Shown one piece after another: positions 5,485 through 6,334 of a stretch of 6,334 nt of DNA. Each line of letters opens with the position of its first letter. Within the stretch, counting starts at the first letter, position 1. This DNA is from Caryophanales bacterium (GTDB lineage Bacteria > Bacillota_I > Bacilli_A > RFN20 > CAG-826). Both the position numbers and the translations under genes were made by a program. The DNA lies in the NCBI GenBank assembly GCA_028726925.1, contig JAQYPI010000043.1, positions 1-6,334 on the forward strand, read 5' to 3'. Below the pieces are notes generated by a model. It made no database searches, had not been told where the DNA came from, and saw only the letters and a program-made list of their open reading frames with translations.

Positions 5485-6334
5485 TTAGGCAAGGAAGACG
5501 ATGTTGGAGATGACCGCGGCGTCAGAACCGGAGTCGCCGGAGGAGTCCTTCGTGTACTGGATGGACACGACGTCGCCCGCGGCGAGCTCGAGCTCGAGGT
5601 CACCGGACATTTCGCCGGAGTGGTCGCCCTTGTTGCTCCAGCCGGAGAGCGCGGTGCCGTTGACCTTGATGACGATGCCATCGTATTTCGCCTCGGAGGA
5701 GACGCTCCAATGGAAGGACAGGATACCCGCGTTGGTCGCGGTGATGCGAAGCTCGGCGGTAATGCTGCTCTTGCCGGCGTTGGACGAGGTCCAGGTACCG
5801 GCTTCCGCGTCATTGGTCCAGGCGTAGTAGGAACCGGATTGCGCGCCGTCGACCGAGTAATCGACGCCCTCGGTGCCAGCGGTGAGTTCCGTGATCGTGA
5901 CGGTCGCGGACATGTCTTCCGGGTTCAGGACGACGACGGTGGTGACGAGCTTGGTGCCCGATTCGTCAGAGACCATCGCTTTATTCGTGAAGGTGAGGTC
6001 GCTACGAGTCATCTCGTAGGCTTTCCCCCCGACCGTGATGGTGGCGCCACTCACGACAACGGTTTCCCCGTCGGCGGTGGTGTAGGTGCCGTCGACGTTC
6101 TCGAGGAGGACGCCGCCGTTATTGACAACGGTGACGGAGCGGCCGCTCTCGTTGGTGTAGGTGAGTTCGACGCCATTCGTGTACCAGGTCGAGCCTTCCG
6201 CGGTTCCTTCCGCGAGGGTGGCCTTGGTCCAGGTGAGGAGGTCGAAGGCGGTGCCCGAGCCTTGGCGGAGAATCATCTGCTCATTCGGGTTCTCGCCATA
6301 GGAAGAGGTGGTCGGGATGATCTCGACAAGGTAG
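5485..6334 (-). CDS. C-terminal part of a surface or secreted beta-rich protein (5' end outside window)
   Basis: The frame is open from the right edge to the stop codon read at 5487-5485, giving the last 282 residues. The Met at 6276-6274 is internal, since the frame continues upstream of it without a stop or a convincing ribosome-binding site. The fragment is rich in Ser, Thr, Gly, Asp and Glu and poor in Lys and Cys, as is common for exported wall or surface proteins. The first 170 or so residues are short strands and turns with Gly/Asn/Asp corners. Residues about 171-282 (5488-5823) form a module I recognise by pattern: a Trp-containing lead-in, LSFHWSVSSEAKYDG, a VNGTALSGW turn, an AGD strand, then YTKDSSGDSGSDAAVI and NIVF. 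This matches the SFDWKVSSE..YD / KDGS.S.GDDAAWVDNI pattern of beta-sandwich modules in bacterial extracellular proteins. No LPXTG or C-terminal anchor helix is present, so attachment must come from elsewhere. It converges on the lipoprotein operon. Confidence 0.85.
   Translation of the reverse strand, partial: YLVEIIPTTSSYGENPNEQMILRQGSGTAFDLLTWTKATLAEGTAEGSTWYTNGVELTYTNESGRSVTVVNNGGVLLENVDGTYTTADGETVVVSGATITVGGKAYEMTRSDLTFTNKAMVSDESGTKLVTTVVVLNPEDMSATVTITELTAGTEGVDYSVDGAQSGSYYAWTNDAEAGTWTSSNAGKSSITAELRITATNAGILSFHWSVSSEAKYDGIVIKVNGTALSGWSNKGDHSGEMSGDLELELAAGDVVSIQYTKDSSGDSGSDAAVISNIVFLA

Noticed and set aside
5379..5813. Minus-strand open frame of 144 codons running through both terminators
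   Set aside because: It overlaps the real minus-strand gene in another frame, is Pro/Arg/Ser-rich, and includes both hairpins as coding sequence.
1..6334. Search for CRISPR repeats, tRNA or rRNA genes, insertion-sequence ends, riboswitches, or defence or toxin genes
   Set aside because: No spaced direct repeats, cloverleaf, transposase motifs, terminal inverted repeats or catalytic signatures were seen. Nearly all bases belong to the genes described.

Overview
The window is GC-rich (well above 50% by eye), densely coding bacterial DNA. It uses the standard bacterial code: TGG is the Trp codon, and TAA and TGA both act as stops. Three consecutive genes encode proteins with short type II (lipoprotein) signal peptides followed by Ser/Gly/Glu-rich linkers, and purine-rich Shine-Dalgarno sequences are present. 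This style fits an uncultured, GC-rich member of the Bacillota (Bacilli or Erysipelotrichia-like, possibly gut-associated). That placement is inference; no marker gene is present to fix it.

Layout: bases 3-236 are the 3' end of a plus-strand gene of unknown function. Three tandem lipoprotein genes follow on the plus strand at 259-2079, 2089-3564 and 3567-5354. The gaps of 22, 9 and 2 bases leave no room for separate promoters, so all four are most likely one transcript. It ends at a hairpin with a T-tract at 5368-5396. A second hairpin faces it at 5440-5466 and ends a convergent minus-strand gene. That gene's C-terminal 282 codons (5485-6334) run off the right edge and encode a Ser/Thr/Gly-rich, beta-rich protein, probably exported, with a recognisable C-terminal beta-sandwich-like module.

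The three lipoproteins would be anchored by N-acyl-diacylglyceryl-Cys on the outer face of the cytoplasmic membrane. None matches a family I can name with confidence. They share a plan of signal peptide, Ser-rich linker, short amphipathic helix ending in a Ser/Tyr-rich stretch, and long beta-rich regions. This resembles the helix-plus-curved-sheet layout of LolA/LppX-like lipid- or ligand-binding lipoproteins, but only at the level of visual pattern. The second protein carries a C-terminal tandem repeat, and the third an Ig-like (Big-type) N-terminal module. The cluster looks like a lineage-specific expanded lipoprotein family with a shared extracytoplasmic role.

I see no RNA genes, mobile elements, CRISPR arrays, catalytic motifs or defence genes, and no evidence of a new multi-component system beyond this uncharacterised lipoprotein cluster. 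The only non-coding stretch over 100 bases is 5355-5484, which holds the two facing terminators.
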